From: Candidatus Pacearchaeota archaeon
GTDB taxonomy: Archaea > Nanobdellota > Nanobdellia > Pacearchaeales > GW2011-AR1
Direction of reading: 5' to 3'
Assembly: GCA_018303895.1 (NCBI GenBank)
Contig: JAGVXJ010000023.1
Location: 1-10,921, forward strand
Length of the DNA stretch: 10,921 nucleotides
Shown here: positions 1-6,909 of the stretch, piece after piece
Layout: each line of letters starts with the position of its first letter
Position numbering within the stretch: the first letter of the stretch is position 1
Position numbers and translations under genes: made by a program
The notes under the pieces: generated by a model
The model's database searches: none
What the model was told of the DNA's origin: nothing
The model's input: only the letters and a program-made list of their open reading frames with translations

Positions 1-1
1 A

Positions 2-67
2 ACTTATTTAATTGATGAAAAAACCGGCAAAGTCTATGATTTCGGAAAGTTAAATAAGATTAGATAA
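2..67 (+). CDS. C-terminal fragment of an unidentified protein (gene enters from the left edge)
   Basis: The frame starting at base 2 is open from the window edge and ends at a TAA at 65-67. It gives 21 residues containing the run LIDEKTGKVYDFGKLN, which is ordinary-looking charged coding sequence. No start lies inside the window, so this is the tail of a gene that begins further left. It converges on the large minus-strand surface protein gene ending at 202. Too little is visible to name a family, and no function is proposed. Confidence 0.55.
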   Translation, partial: TYLIDEKTGKVYDFGKLNKIR

Positions 68-85
68 ATCGGAAAAATTTATTTC

Positions 86-188
86 TTCACGCGAAGCAAC
101 CACGTTGGCGAGCGTCTATGAAAGAAAACTTTAATTTTTGTTTTCTTACTTTCACGCGAAGCGACCGCGTCAGCGAGTGTCAGTGAAA
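86..188. repeat. Two 38-bp imperfect direct repeats with dyad ends between convergent genes
   Basis: Copies at 86-123 and 151-188 agree at about 31 of 38 bases. Both start TTCACGCGAAGC and end TGAAA. The second has a TTTCAC/GTGAAA stem (150-155 with 183-188) and inner self-complementary CGCG blocks. They are strongly GC-rich against an AT-rich background. The 15-base string AAAAATTTATTTCTT flanks the pair on the outside (73-87 and 196-210). The pair sits between the 3' ends of two convergent genes, so a transcript-end structure for both genes is possible. A dispersed genomic repeat is the alternative. Confidence 0.6.
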
Positions 189-201
189 TAAATCCAAAAA
201 T

Positions 202-2823
202 TTATTTCTTTTTTCTTCCTAAGAAAGTTATTCCAAGAACAACTGCAACAGCAATGACTAATAAAATAAAAAGAATTGACTTACTTTTAATACTACTTTT
301 TGGAGAATAGTCTTGCTCAAGAGCATTATTGTCAGTCATTCTTTTATTTTCTGGAATTGATTCTTGAATGTAATTAATGGTCAGGTTTGCTTTATTTCCC
401 TCAATTGAATTAAGTTTAACAATCAGGTCATAAACTCCATTAACGTCAACATCAAATTTTTTTTCTTCACCAATTTGAAGAGTTGAATTGATTGGACTCG
501 AGGAAACTTCAACTAAAGCAGAACTTTCCGAAACAGATAGAACACCAACATAATGTGTTTCCCCCCCAATTTTTAGTTTAATCCTATTTTTTATGCCAAG
601 ATCTTTTGTTAAAGTTAACATAGAAGAAAAATCAACTGAGTCTAAAACATAAGTGTTAGCCCAAACTGAAGTTGTAGAAGGGCTACTCCCACCACCCGAT
701 GGAGAAGTTGTACTCCCCGAATCAGAAGAAAGAATGCTTCCGCTGATACTTGGTGCGGTACCAGAAAAATGAGGAAGTCTAATCCAAACTCGATTGTTAG
801 AAGTATCAATTGCACAAGGACTTGTAGAAGTTAAAGGAGAAGTACCTGTTGAAGTTGAGGCACAAACCGAACTACTCATTAAATATTGCCACTCACTTTG
901 ACGAACAGAGTAGTGAGAATAATTTCCAGCGAATGCAGACACATTTGTTCCATTAGTCGAGCCAACCCATATTGGTGAAGTCCAGTTCAAATTCCCATTA
1001 GAATCTTCGCCATAAAATGTTGGAATGACCATTGAAACAGTATCAGAATCATTCAACCCACTTCCCGAAGATTCAGAGTAAGGCATAGAGACTAAGACAT
1101 AATCATATATTGTCGGACCACCAGAACCAAATTTAACTGCATTTGAAAAAGTCGCAGATGAATCACTCGCCCCAGCATCATTTTCAAACAAAGCATCAGG
1201 AGGACCAGAAGCAAGCATATCAACATTCACATAATGAACAAAAAGATTTCCGGAACCCATTCTAAAACTTATTTTCCCCCCAGCGATTATTGCGGAAAGT
1301 GGATTGAAACTATCCATAGCAGCTGATGCGGTTAAAATACAAACAGAGGGAGGATTTGGAACATCACAGGTTGAGTTCGATTTGTAAATAGTTACAGATA
1401 TTTGTGAAGTAGTTAGAGCACCGTCGATGTCTCCAGGGTTAAACGAGGTCATAGTAATATTTGGATTAGAAAAAATTCCACTGACACTCATTGACGGAAT
1501 AGATTTAGGAGAAAAACTCTGACTATAGATACTCATTTTTTTCACACCAGTATTGTTTATCAGGGGTAGAAAAAATGTCCCTATTGAAGAAGAAATGTCT
1601 TTCATGAAAGTAAACTCTACTGCACCATAATTAGAATAGTCAACTTTGATTTCTAGATGAGCATTGATATTTGTGATTAAATCACCAGAAGAATTTAACA
1701 AATTAAATCCTTGTCGTGCAGAAGAAATGTTTAATTGATTCCACCCAGAAGCAGAATGCATAGAAATATTTCCATTAGACAATCCCCAATTACTTCCCAT
1801 CAAAGAATAGGCAGTAAGATTATGCTGAATTGGAGAGGCACCATAATTCAAGCTTACATTCTTATACCCTCCAAAATAACTAGAACCATTTCTCGCTGTA
1901 GCAAACAGAATATAACTCGTAGATTCAGCGGGAGCAGGAAGAGAAACATTATACCACCCCGTGGTTAAATTGTACTCGTCCGTCTGTCCTGTCCAAGCAC
2001 TCATATTCCATGGAAGATTTCCTTGATCAAAGAAGATCATATTTCCGGGTTCTAAAAGATAAGGAACCAAGGTGAATTCATTGTAATCTGTAAAATCATC
2101 TCCGCTTGTATTTTGCAAATACCCTGTAACTCTCACCATACTTTCAGTACAATTAAATCGTTTTTTCAAAATATGGGTTGTAGAATTATAAGTAGACAAA
2201 CTCTGTCCAAAAGTATAAGAATTCGTCGAAGAAAAATTATTCCAGTTGAAACTAACTGGCAAACTTTGTTGAGGATAAACCATAATTGAATAATTTCGTT
2301 CTCTAGGCACATAAATAACCGCTTCACTAACTGTTGATTGCCAATTTGAAGCAATGTCATAACCCAAGGCGGTATCCTTTACCATATAATTAAATGAAAT
2401 TCTATCTCCTGTAGAATTGATTGCAGTAATATTTATCGTCCCAGCAGATCGTAGATAAAAATTCATGTCAGACATATTAACAAATTCTGCATAAGGAAAT
2501 GCGGGAAGAGATTGTCCAATAAAATCCAAATCATTATTGCTTGAATTAAAATGTTGTATTATTGGTTTGTACATATAGCTAATATTTTCTGAAACTGAAA
2601 CATTAAACCAACCAGAAGAATTTGATGTTGTTGAATTAGATCCAAGAAGAGCCGGGCCTTGAGCACCCATAGTATAAAGAGTGATATTAACCAGAGTATT
2701 ATTTAGTGCATTGCCATCAACATCATAAACCGTTCCGTTAAAAACCCAAGCAGAGGCAAATCCCAAACTTGCAAAAACTAAAAAAATCATTGATAAAGAT
2801 AAAATAAATTCCTTTCTCACCAT
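202..2823 (-). CDS. Large secreted, membrane-anchored surface protein (873 aa)
   Basis: Predicted envelope protein. A hydrophobic signal peptide covers about residues 1-26 (FILSLSMIFLVFASLGFASA, likely cleavage after ASA). Directly after it lies a carboxypeptidase-regulatory-like beta segment (FNGTVYDVDGNALNNTLVNI). The long ectodomain is rich in Ser, Thr, Asn and N-glycosylation sequons (NxS/T). A Ser/Gly/Thr-rich linker at about 697-718 precedes a module at about 721-820 that is also found in the 522-aa protein at 3486-5054. A single membrane helix at about 849-868 ends in GRKKK, giving an outside-facing, C-terminally anchored topology. The start codon lies 29 bases from a TTTATAAAT box. 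The exact role (S-layer, adhesin or receptor) cannot be read from the sequence. Confidence 0.85.
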   Translation of the reverse strand: MVRKEFILSLSMIFLVFASLGFASAWVFNGTVYDVDGNALNNTLVNITLYTMGAQGPALLGSNSTTSNSSGWFNVSVSENISYMYKPIIQHFNSSNNDLDFIGQSLPAFPYAEFVNMSDMNFYLRSAGTINITAINSTGDRISFNYMVKDTALGYDIASNWQSTVSEAVIYVPRERNYSIMVYPQQSLPVSFNWNNFSSTNSYTFGQSLSTYNSTTHILKKRFNCTESMVRVTGYLQNTSGDDFTDYNEFTLVPYLLEPGNMIFFDQGNLPWNMSAWTGQTDEYNLTTGWYNVSLPAPAESTSYILFATARNGSSYFGGYKNVSLNYGASPIQHNLTAYSLMGSNWGLSNGNISMHSASGWNQLNISSARQGFNLLNSSGDLITNINAHLEIKVDYSNYGAVEFTFMKDISSSIGTFFLPLINNTGVKKMSIYSQSFSPKSIPSMSVSGIFSNPNITMTSFNPGDIDGALTTSQISVTIYKSNSTCDVPNPPSVCILTASAAMDSFNPLSAIIAGGKISFRMGSGNLFVHYVNVDMLASGPPDALFENDAGASDSSATFSNAVKFGSGGPTIYDYVLVSMPYSESSGSGLNDSDTVSMVIPTFYGEDSNGNLNWTSPIWVGSTNGTNVSAFAGNYSHYSVRQSEWQYLMSSSVCASTSTGTSPLTSTSPCAIDTSNNRVWIRLPHFSGTAPSISGSILSSDSGSTTSPSGGGSSPSTTSVWANTYVLDSVDFSSMLTLTKDLGIKNRIKLKIGGETHYVGVLSVSESSALVEVSSSPINSTLQIGEEKKFDVDVNGVYDLIVKLNSIEGNKANLTINYIQESIPENKRMTDNNALEQDYSPKSSIKSKSILFILLVIAVAVVLGITFLGRKKK

Positions 2824-2848
2824 CTTTCTAAAATAGAATTAGTAAAAA

Positions 2849-2862
2849 GGGTTTATAAATAT
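2849..2862 (-). promoter_or_regulatory. TATA box of the 873-aa surface protein gene
   Basis: On the minus strand, ATTTATAAAC lies about 29-37 bases before the ATG at 2823, the usual distance for an archaeal BoxA giving a very short leader. The 522-aa surface protein gene has the same arrangement and the same AAAGATGGTGA-like start context, which suggests parallel expression. Confidence 0.6.
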
Positions 2863-2900
2863 TTACAAAATTAACTTTTGTCGTCGGAAGTAAACAGATT

Positions 2901-3443
2901 TTATTTTTTACAAGAATCCAAATAATTTTTGAGTTTTTCAAAAGCTTTTCTTCTCATACTTATCTGATTTTTCTCGTCGAGAGTCATCTCTGTAAGAGTT
3001 TTATTAAATCCTTTTGGTTGAAAAATTGGATCCCAACCAAAGTCTCTTTTCCCACGAGGAGAAACAATTTTTCCTTCGAGTTTTCCTTCAAAATATTCTA
3101 CTAAATTTCTATCGGTATAACCAACAATTGTTTTTGCAAGAACATTGTAATTTTTGTATTTATCAACTAAAGAATAAATTCCTTCGACCTTTTGCAATTG
3201 AAGAAGCCATTTTATTAACGGACTCGGAAAACCATTTAAGCAGTCCAAATAAATTGAAGTGTCTTCACAAATAAATTCTCCTTGCTGAATTTTTCTTGTA
3301 GCCAAAAGCTTTTCACAAATAATTTTCTTTGCATCCAATTCCTAAATTTCAGGAAGATCAACATTCATTCTAATCAGTTGAGGAACAATTTCTTTTGCTT
3401 CAAGATATTTCTTTTCATTTCCAGTAATAAAATATATTGTCAT
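2901..3443 (-). pseudogene. rdgB: Non-canonical purine NTP pyrophosphatase (HAM1/RdgB, ITPase) interrupted by an in-frame TAG
   Basis: HAM1-family enzymes hydrolyse ITP, dITP and XTP to the monophosphate, keeping deaminated bases out of nucleic acids. The full frame starts at ATG 3443 and opens with IYFITGNEKKYLEAKEI, the family's TGN(x)xK substrate-binding start. It runs 33 codons to DLPEI, meets TAG at 3342-3344, then continues in the same frame with ELDAKKIICEKL, EDTSIYLDCLNGFPSP, GKIVSPRGKRDFGWDPIF and the FNKTLTEMTLDEKNQISMR end. Many homologues read DLPEIQELD, so TAG stands where Gln is expected, one C-to-T change away. The total of about 180 codons fits the family. A TTG at 3338 could restart a 145-aa protein, but that would lack the TGN motif and probably be inactive. 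The lesion could be a true nonsense mutation, recoding or a base error. A TTTAAA box (3464-3473) lies upstream. Confidence 0.8.
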
Positions 3444-3485
3444 AAACCAGAAAGAAAATTAAGGTTTAAAAAACTCACTAAAAGA

Positions 3486-5054
3486 TTATTTTCTTTTCTT
3501 ATTTTTGATTATAACCAAAGCAACAACAACCACTACAACAATAATCAATACAATTATCCAAGGAGCCAAATTAGATTTTGAAACACCATCTGGTTGAGAT
3601 TCAGTTTCGTCAACTGCACCAGGAGTCTCGCCAGCCTCAGCTCCCTCAGGAACAGCTTCATTAATTTTAACTACTGAAACATTTGCTTTCGCGTTAGCAA
3701 TTGAATTAAGTTTAACACTCAAGTCGTAGTATCTGTCGGCATTCAAGTCAAATTTCTTTTCATCTCCAACATTCATTGTAGCTTCTTGAGGCGTTGAAGC
3801 AACTTCTATGACTGCTGAATTTCCAGAAATACTTTTTACCCCAACTGAATGAGTTTCAGTTCCAAGTTTAAATTGAACTCTTGTTTTTGCACCAAGATCT
3901 TTTGAATAACCAGAACTAAACTGAGTTGCGTCAATAACATAAGTATTAGTCCATGCCAAAGTAGTTGAACTTCCACCACCTGCAGAACCACCAGTTGAAC
4001 ATGCACTTGTTGCCATATCAGTACTTGTTTGAGCAGTATTTCCAGCATAGTCTGAAGCATTGAGAGTGACAGTAACAGTTGTACCACAAGCTATACCACT
4101 TATTTCATCACCAGAAACAACTCCTAATGTGCTTGAAATAGTTGTACACCCACCACTAACACCTGAAACCGAATCAGTACAAGTTGCAACAAGAATAATT
4201 GTATTTAATGTAGAAGAAGACTTAGTAAGGGATAAAACTGGTCCAGTTTGATCTATTTTATAGGTCCTAGTCAATGAAATATTTTTGTCTAAACTCGTAC
4301 TATTTACGCTTACATTAAGATAATAAGTTCCATCAGCAAGATTTGTAAAATTAAAGAGATATCCAGTTGCATTAGCTAAGCTATACACACCATTACTCGC
4401 AGAATAATTCGAAAAAGCAACACTTCCGCCACCAGTCCCATTTGATAAGGTTACATTAATACTAACTGCAGTCTCATTTCCACTTATATTAAATGCCCCA
4501 TATAAATAACCTTGAGATAAGTTCGAGCCATCAGCCGGAGCACTTGCAAGATAATCAACATTAAAAGTATCATTAACATGTACTGTAATATTTGTATTCT
4601 TAAGATAAGTAACAGTTCCATTACTATAAATTTCTATTGAAATGTTCCCATATTTCACTGGTTTAAACGCAGTAAGATTAACCCAATAATAAACTTTTGC
4701 GTCACCAACTGAAATATTAGATAAGTATCTGGTATTATTTGTCCAGTTAATAATCGTCGAAGAATTTGTAAAAGACATGTTTAAACCAGTCAAAGCAGTA
4801 GTATTAGCATATAACGGACTTGCACTAAGATTATAATAATTGCCTGACACATTTAAGATTACAACAACAGCAGTTATATTTCCTGCAAGACCAGCATTAG
4901 TTGCATTAATTGAAAAGTTTAATATGAAAGAGGTATCATCAGATATGACAAGTGTTGAAGAACCATCAGAATTAACTACTGTGACTGCCGAATAAACTAA
5001 AGCTACAAGCATAACTGCAATAATTCCGCCCAGAATAAATCTTTCCTTCACCAT
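3486..5054 (-). CDS. Secreted, membrane-anchored surface protein with Ig-like region (522 aa)
   Basis: Predicted envelope glycoprotein. Residues 1-24 form a signal peptide or signal anchor (FILGGIIAVMLVALVYSAVT). Residues of about 25-265 are beta-rich and dense in NxS/T sequons. About 268-345 resembles a bacterial/archaeal Ig-like repeat (TYKIDQTGPVLSLT, then ATCTDSVSGVSGGC and LNASDYAGNTA), with cysteines that could form disulfides. A Gly/Ser linker leads to the module at about 369-470 (WTNTYVIDATQFSS to KLNSIANAKANVSV) shared with the 873-aa protein. After an acidic spacer, a membrane helix at about 500-517 ends in KNKKRK. The stop lies about 42 bases before the HAM1 start on the same strand. 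The precise function is unknown. Confidence 0.85.
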   Translation of the reverse strand: MVKERFILGGIIAVMLVALVYSAVTVVNSDGSSTLVISDDTSFILNFSINATNAGLAGNITAVVVILNVSGNYYNLSASPLYANTTALTGLNMSFTNSSTIINWTNNTRYLSNISVGDAKVYYWVNLTAFKPVKYGNISIEIYSNGTVTYLKNTNITVHVNDTFNVDYLASAPADGSNLSQGYLYGAFNISGNETAVSINVTLSNGTGGGSVAFSNYSASNGVYSLANATGYLFNFTNLADGTYYLNVSVNSTSLDKNISLTRTYKIDQTGPVLSLTKSSSTLNTIILVATCTDSVSGVSGGCTTISSTLGVVSGDEISGIACGTTVTVTLNASDYAGNTAQTSTDMATSACSTGGSAGGGSSTTLAWTNTYVIDATQFSSGYSKDLGAKTRVQFKLGTETHSVGVKSISGNSAVIEVASTPQEATMNVGDEKKFDLNADRYYDLSVKLNSIANAKANVSVVKINEAVPEGAEAGETPGAVDETESQPDGVSKSNLAPWIIVLIIVVVVVVALVIIKNKKRK

Positions 5055-5076
5055 CTTTAAAAAGTATAATCAAAAT

Positions 5077-5091
5077 ATAGTTTATAAATCT
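5077..5091 (-). promoter_or_regulatory. TATA box of the 522-aa surface protein gene
   Basis: On the minus strand, GATTTATAAACTATA lies about 27-36 bases upstream of the ATG at 5054. The rest of 5055-5269 is AT-rich and shows no gene. It also holds the trailer of the tRNA gene, with a run of T residues on the tRNA strand near 5215-5225 that could end tRNA transcription. Confidence 0.6.
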
Positions 5092-5254
5092 TACTCAACT
5101 GTTAGTTAAAAAGAAAAATAAACAAAATATATAAATCTCCGACGGAAAATTAAAATTTAATTAAATCAATTCAATTTCTTGAATCTTTTTAACAAAAAAA
5201 ATTTGAAAAATGTTTCAGAAAAAAATAATAAAATTTTTTATATAAATCAAACAA

Positions 5255-5290
5255 GTTCAATTCCTAAAACGCCCCCACGAGGAATTGAAC
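5255..5290. repeat. 11-bp perfect inverted repeat linking the tRNA T-arm and its 3' trailer
   Basis: GTTCAATTCCT at 5255-5265 is the exact reverse complement of AGGAATTGAAC at 5280-5290. The second arm lies within the T-stem and loop of the tRNA-Arg gene and the first lies just past its 3' end. In the precursor the trailer could therefore pair with the T-arm and compete with correct folding. Alternatively it is the remnant of an inverted tRNA fragment. Confidence 0.65.
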
Positions 5291-5304
5291 CTCGATCACT
5301 TCGA

Positions 5305-5470
5305 TTTTGCGTTCTGCAAAGCTATCGGTTTCTTTTCTTTCCCCGAGGGCTTTCTTTAAATCTCAGGAGATTTTTTGAACGAACTTGTTCGTTCTTTTCT
5401 CCTAAAAGCTATTTAGTTTTTCTCTTTCCCCGAGGGCTTTCTCTTTTCGTTAAAAAAGAGAAAGGGCTCA
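5305..5470 (-). other. Archaeal tRNA intron (166 nt) with strong internal hairpins and a repeated 20-mer
   Basis: The intron sits at the canonical archaeal site 37/38. The bulge-helix-bulge core is visible: T32 T33 G34 C35 pairs with GCAA at 5310-5307, flanked by the bulges G36 G37^T and AA^T38. The outer helix beyond it is weak (one G-C pair, then mismatches). Inside are a hairpin of 11 bp with loop TTAACG (5464-5454 with 5447-5437), and a nested hairpin AGGAGA/TCTCCT around the palindrome GAACGAACTTGTTCGTTC (5365-5403). The exact 20-mer TCTTTCCCCGAGGGCTTTCT occurs twice (+ strand, 5336-5355 and 5423-5442). No convincing C/D box pair was seen. Confidence 0.8.
5336..5442. repeat. Exact 20-bp direct repeat inside the tRNA intron
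   Basis: TCTTTCCCCGAGGGCTTTCT is present at 5336-5355 and again at 5423-5442, 87 bases apart, with no mismatch. Its CCCTCGGGG core on the tRNA strand can form a small CC/GG stem with a CUCG loop. One copy adjoins the 11-bp hairpin and the other lies near the 3' end of the intron. The repeat suggests that the intron grew by internal duplication or insertion. Confidence 0.75.
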
Positions 5471-5555
5471 CCGCAACGAAGTATTCTATCCGTTAAACTA
5501 TAAGGGCTTGTGTTTATAGTTAATGGACTTGAAGAAATTTATTCTGAAATTTCTA

Positions 5556-5578
5556 TCTATCCGTTAAACTATAAAGGC
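5556..5578 (-). pseudogene. Second copy of the tRNA-Arg 5' end (tRNA fragment)
   Basis: Bases 5556-5578 match 5485-5507, the acceptor strand and D-arm start of the tRNA-Arg gene, at 22 of 23 positions on the same strand. Past the D-loop the match stops: no paired D-stem, anticodon stem or T-arm follows. The fragment lies 71 bp upstream of the real gene, so it would be in front of it on the transcribed strand. It reads as the scar of a short duplication. A split-tRNA 5' half is unlikely because no bulge-helix-bulge leader is visible. Confidence 0.7.
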
Positions 5579-5615
5579 AATAAAAATAGACGAGAAAATA
5601 GATTTATTAAATTAT

Positions 5616-5906
5616 CTAAGCCGAAGGAAGAGCTTTATTTCCAATCAAATCAACCAGTTCATCTTCTTCTTTAAAAATTTGTTCAAGACGAGTATGCGCT
5701 TTTTCTCTATCAAACAGAATATTCGCTTCATTAAAAAAATACATTCTGTGACATTTAGGACATCTTAAATTTTTACCTTTAGAGATATAGTATGGAGCAA
5801 GGCTTAAAGAAGTAAGCTTCGAGTCATCTTCTGGACACATATAAGAAAAATATTCATGATATTTTTTCAGTAGTTTTGATAATTCATTTTTGTCCATTTT
5901 ACTCAT
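5616..5906 (-). CDS. Small zinc-ribbon-like protein downstream of radA (96 aa)
   Basis: A small basic/acidic protein of unknown role. The N-terminus is helical (ELSKLLKKYHEYFSYM). The putative metal site has C24 in CPEDD, then CPKCH with C49, C52 and H53. The first knuckle therefore has a single Cys where a classical zinc ribbon has CxxC, and H53 or an acidic residue could complete the site. The C-terminal half looks helical and acidic (REKAHTRLEQIFKEEDELVDL). The start overlaps the radA stop in ATGAGTAAAATG, which contains the radA TAA, so translational coupling with radA is likely. A second ATG three codons in is an alternative start. The stop is TAG with a TAA three codons later. A role beside RadA is inferred only from the overlap. 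Confidence 0.75.
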   Translation of the reverse strand: MSKMDKNELSKLLKKYHEYFSYMCPEDDSKLTSLSLAPYYISKGKNLRCPKCHRMYFFNEANILFDREKAHTRLEQIFKEEDELVDLIGNKALPSA

Positions 5907-6817
5907 CCTTTACACCAGCTTCTCCGACGAAGAAAACACATTCATTGTCTGGAAGATTGGGTGAGTCAATTAATTTTGCAACACGACTTCCTTGTTTTCC
6001 CCGACGGAAATACATTCTGAAAGTTGAAGCATGTCCAACAATATTTCCACCAATTGCCGTCGTCGGATCACCAAACATCATTGCAGGATTTGCCATAACT
6101 TGATTTGTAACATAAACTCAAAAGTCTGATTGGTTCTCCTTTTTTTATCATCTCTGAAATTTTTTCTAAAAGTAAAATCTGATGATCACTGTTAAAAGCT
6201 CTTGCAACAAGAATATTTCTCAAAACATTTTCTGGATTTAATCCAAGCCCTTCAGAAATTTGTCTTATTCTCGCCGGACGGAATGTTCCTTCAGTATCGA
6301 TGAAAATTGCTTTTCCATTCGTTCCACCCCTTTCCAAAGGCAACTGCGCGTTCACAGCAAGTGTAAGTCCCAGCTGAGTTTTACCACTTCCAAACGCGCC
6401 ATAAGCTTCAGTAATTGCCTTACTTTCTACTCCTCTCCCACCCAGTAAATCATTCAATGCTTTGCTTCCCGTCGTAATATAAGAAACTTTTTCTCTCTTC
6501 TTTGCAAATTCCATTCCATCTTGAAAACCCAAATCAAGTAAATTTCTCGCTGATTGAATTGCTTTCCTCGCAACAGCCGCACCAACTCCAGCAATATCTG
6601 CAAGCACCGTCGGAGACATAACCGCCAGAGACATTAAATCATAAATTCCTGCCGATTCAAGTTTTGAAGCAACAGCCGGTCCAATTCCCGGAAGATCAGT
6701 CAATTGCGGTTCAGCTTTTGTTTCTTCTTCAGTCTCTTTCTTTTTTTTCTTAGATTTTTTTTCTTCATCATCCGAAGTCTCAACTTCTTCAACTTCCTCA
6801 GAATCTTTTTTCGCCAT
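5899..6817 (-). pseudogene. radA: DNA repair and recombination protein RadA, broken by an out-of-frame internal deletion
   Basis: RadA is the archaeal Rad51/RecA-type recombinase that forms ATP-dependent filaments on single-strand DNA. After an acidic/lysine-rich N-terminus comes the helix-hairpin-helix domain (LPGIGPAVASKLESAG, about 42-57; IAGVGAAVARKA, 75-86) and the ATPase core with Walker A GAFGSGKTQ (140-148). The first frame is RadA-like to L233 (GEPIRLL), then reads nonsense to a stop at 6068. From 6117 the other frame resumes with VYVTNQVMANPAMMFGDPTT, STFRMYFRRGKQG and VFFVGEAGVKDE, the genuine C-terminus ending at 5899. Compared with the family, about 43 codons are missing at the junction near 6118: the LLIVDS Walker B strand and the L1 region. 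Neither piece could act as a recombinase. Since RadA is rarely dispensable, misassembly or a minor strain variant is possible. Confidence 0.88.
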
Positions 6818-6837
6818 TAAGAAACAAAATCTCTTTC

Positions 6838-6850
6838 TGTTTATAAAGAT
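6838..6850 (-). promoter_or_regulatory. TATA box of radA
   Basis: On the minus strand, CTTTATAAACAG lies about 23-31 bases before the radA ATG at 6817, which predicts a leaderless or nearly leaderless transcript carrying radA and the overlapping zinc-ribbon gene. Confidence 0.6.
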
Positions 6851-6909
6851 TATTTGTTTTCCGAATATAGTTTTAGAATTTGTAGTATTGCAAAAATTAA
6901 AATATTTTA

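Larger units (their letters stand above)
5270..5507 (-). tRNA. tRNA-Arg(GCG) with a 166-nt intron
   Basis: Read on the minus strand. The acceptor GCCCTTA pairs with TGGGGGC, and the discriminator is G at 5270. Positions 8-9 are TA, and the D-arm is GTTT-AACGGATA-GAAT with G18, G19 and the arginine identity base A20. The anticodon stem is CTTCG/CGAAG and the T-arm is CGAGG-TTCAATT-CCTCG. After splicing between positions 37 and 38 the anticodon loop is TTGCGGT, so the anticodon is GCG (34-36 = bases 5474-5472), reading CGC and CGU. G37 fits a tRNA that reads CNN codons. Exons are 5471-5507 (37 nt) and 5270-5304 (35 nt). CCA is not encoded. A TATAAA stretch at 5512-5519 lies a few bases upstream of the mature 5' end, closer than usual for a TATA box, so the promoter is uncertain. 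Confidence 0.88.

Noticed and set aside
1735..1968. Open frame on the + strand inside the 873-aa surface protein gene
   Set aside because: It lies fully antisense to a clearly coding frame, has odd composition (many Arg and Ile) and no promoter.
3014..3581. Two + strand open frames opposite HAM1 and the end of the 522-aa gene
   Set aside because: They are Phe/Leu/Asn-rich antisense shadows of lysine- and glutamate-rich genes and carry no motif.
5305..5470. C/D box guide RNA inside the tRNA intron, as in some archaeal tRNA-Trp introns
   Set aside because: A CTGA is present, but no matching box C (RTGATGA) at suitable spacing was found.
5305..5470. The repeated 20-mer and palindrome as a CRISPR array or insertion sequence
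   Set aside because: There are only two copies at one spacing, no transposase or cas gene is nearby, and the whole stretch lies within a tRNA intron with correct splice sites.
5179..5496. A 105-codon open frame on the + strand across the tRNA
   Set aside because: Its TPPRGIEPRSL-type translation is the usual antisense shadow of a tRNA T-arm, and the rest is the intron read backwards.
5556..5578. A split-tRNA 5' half gene
   Set aside because: The copy ends in the D-arm without an anticodon half or a pairing leader, and the complete tRNA is next to it.
6068..6817. An intein or mRNA intron as the cause of the radA interruption
   Set aside because: Sequence is missing rather than added at the junction, and no intein motifs are present.
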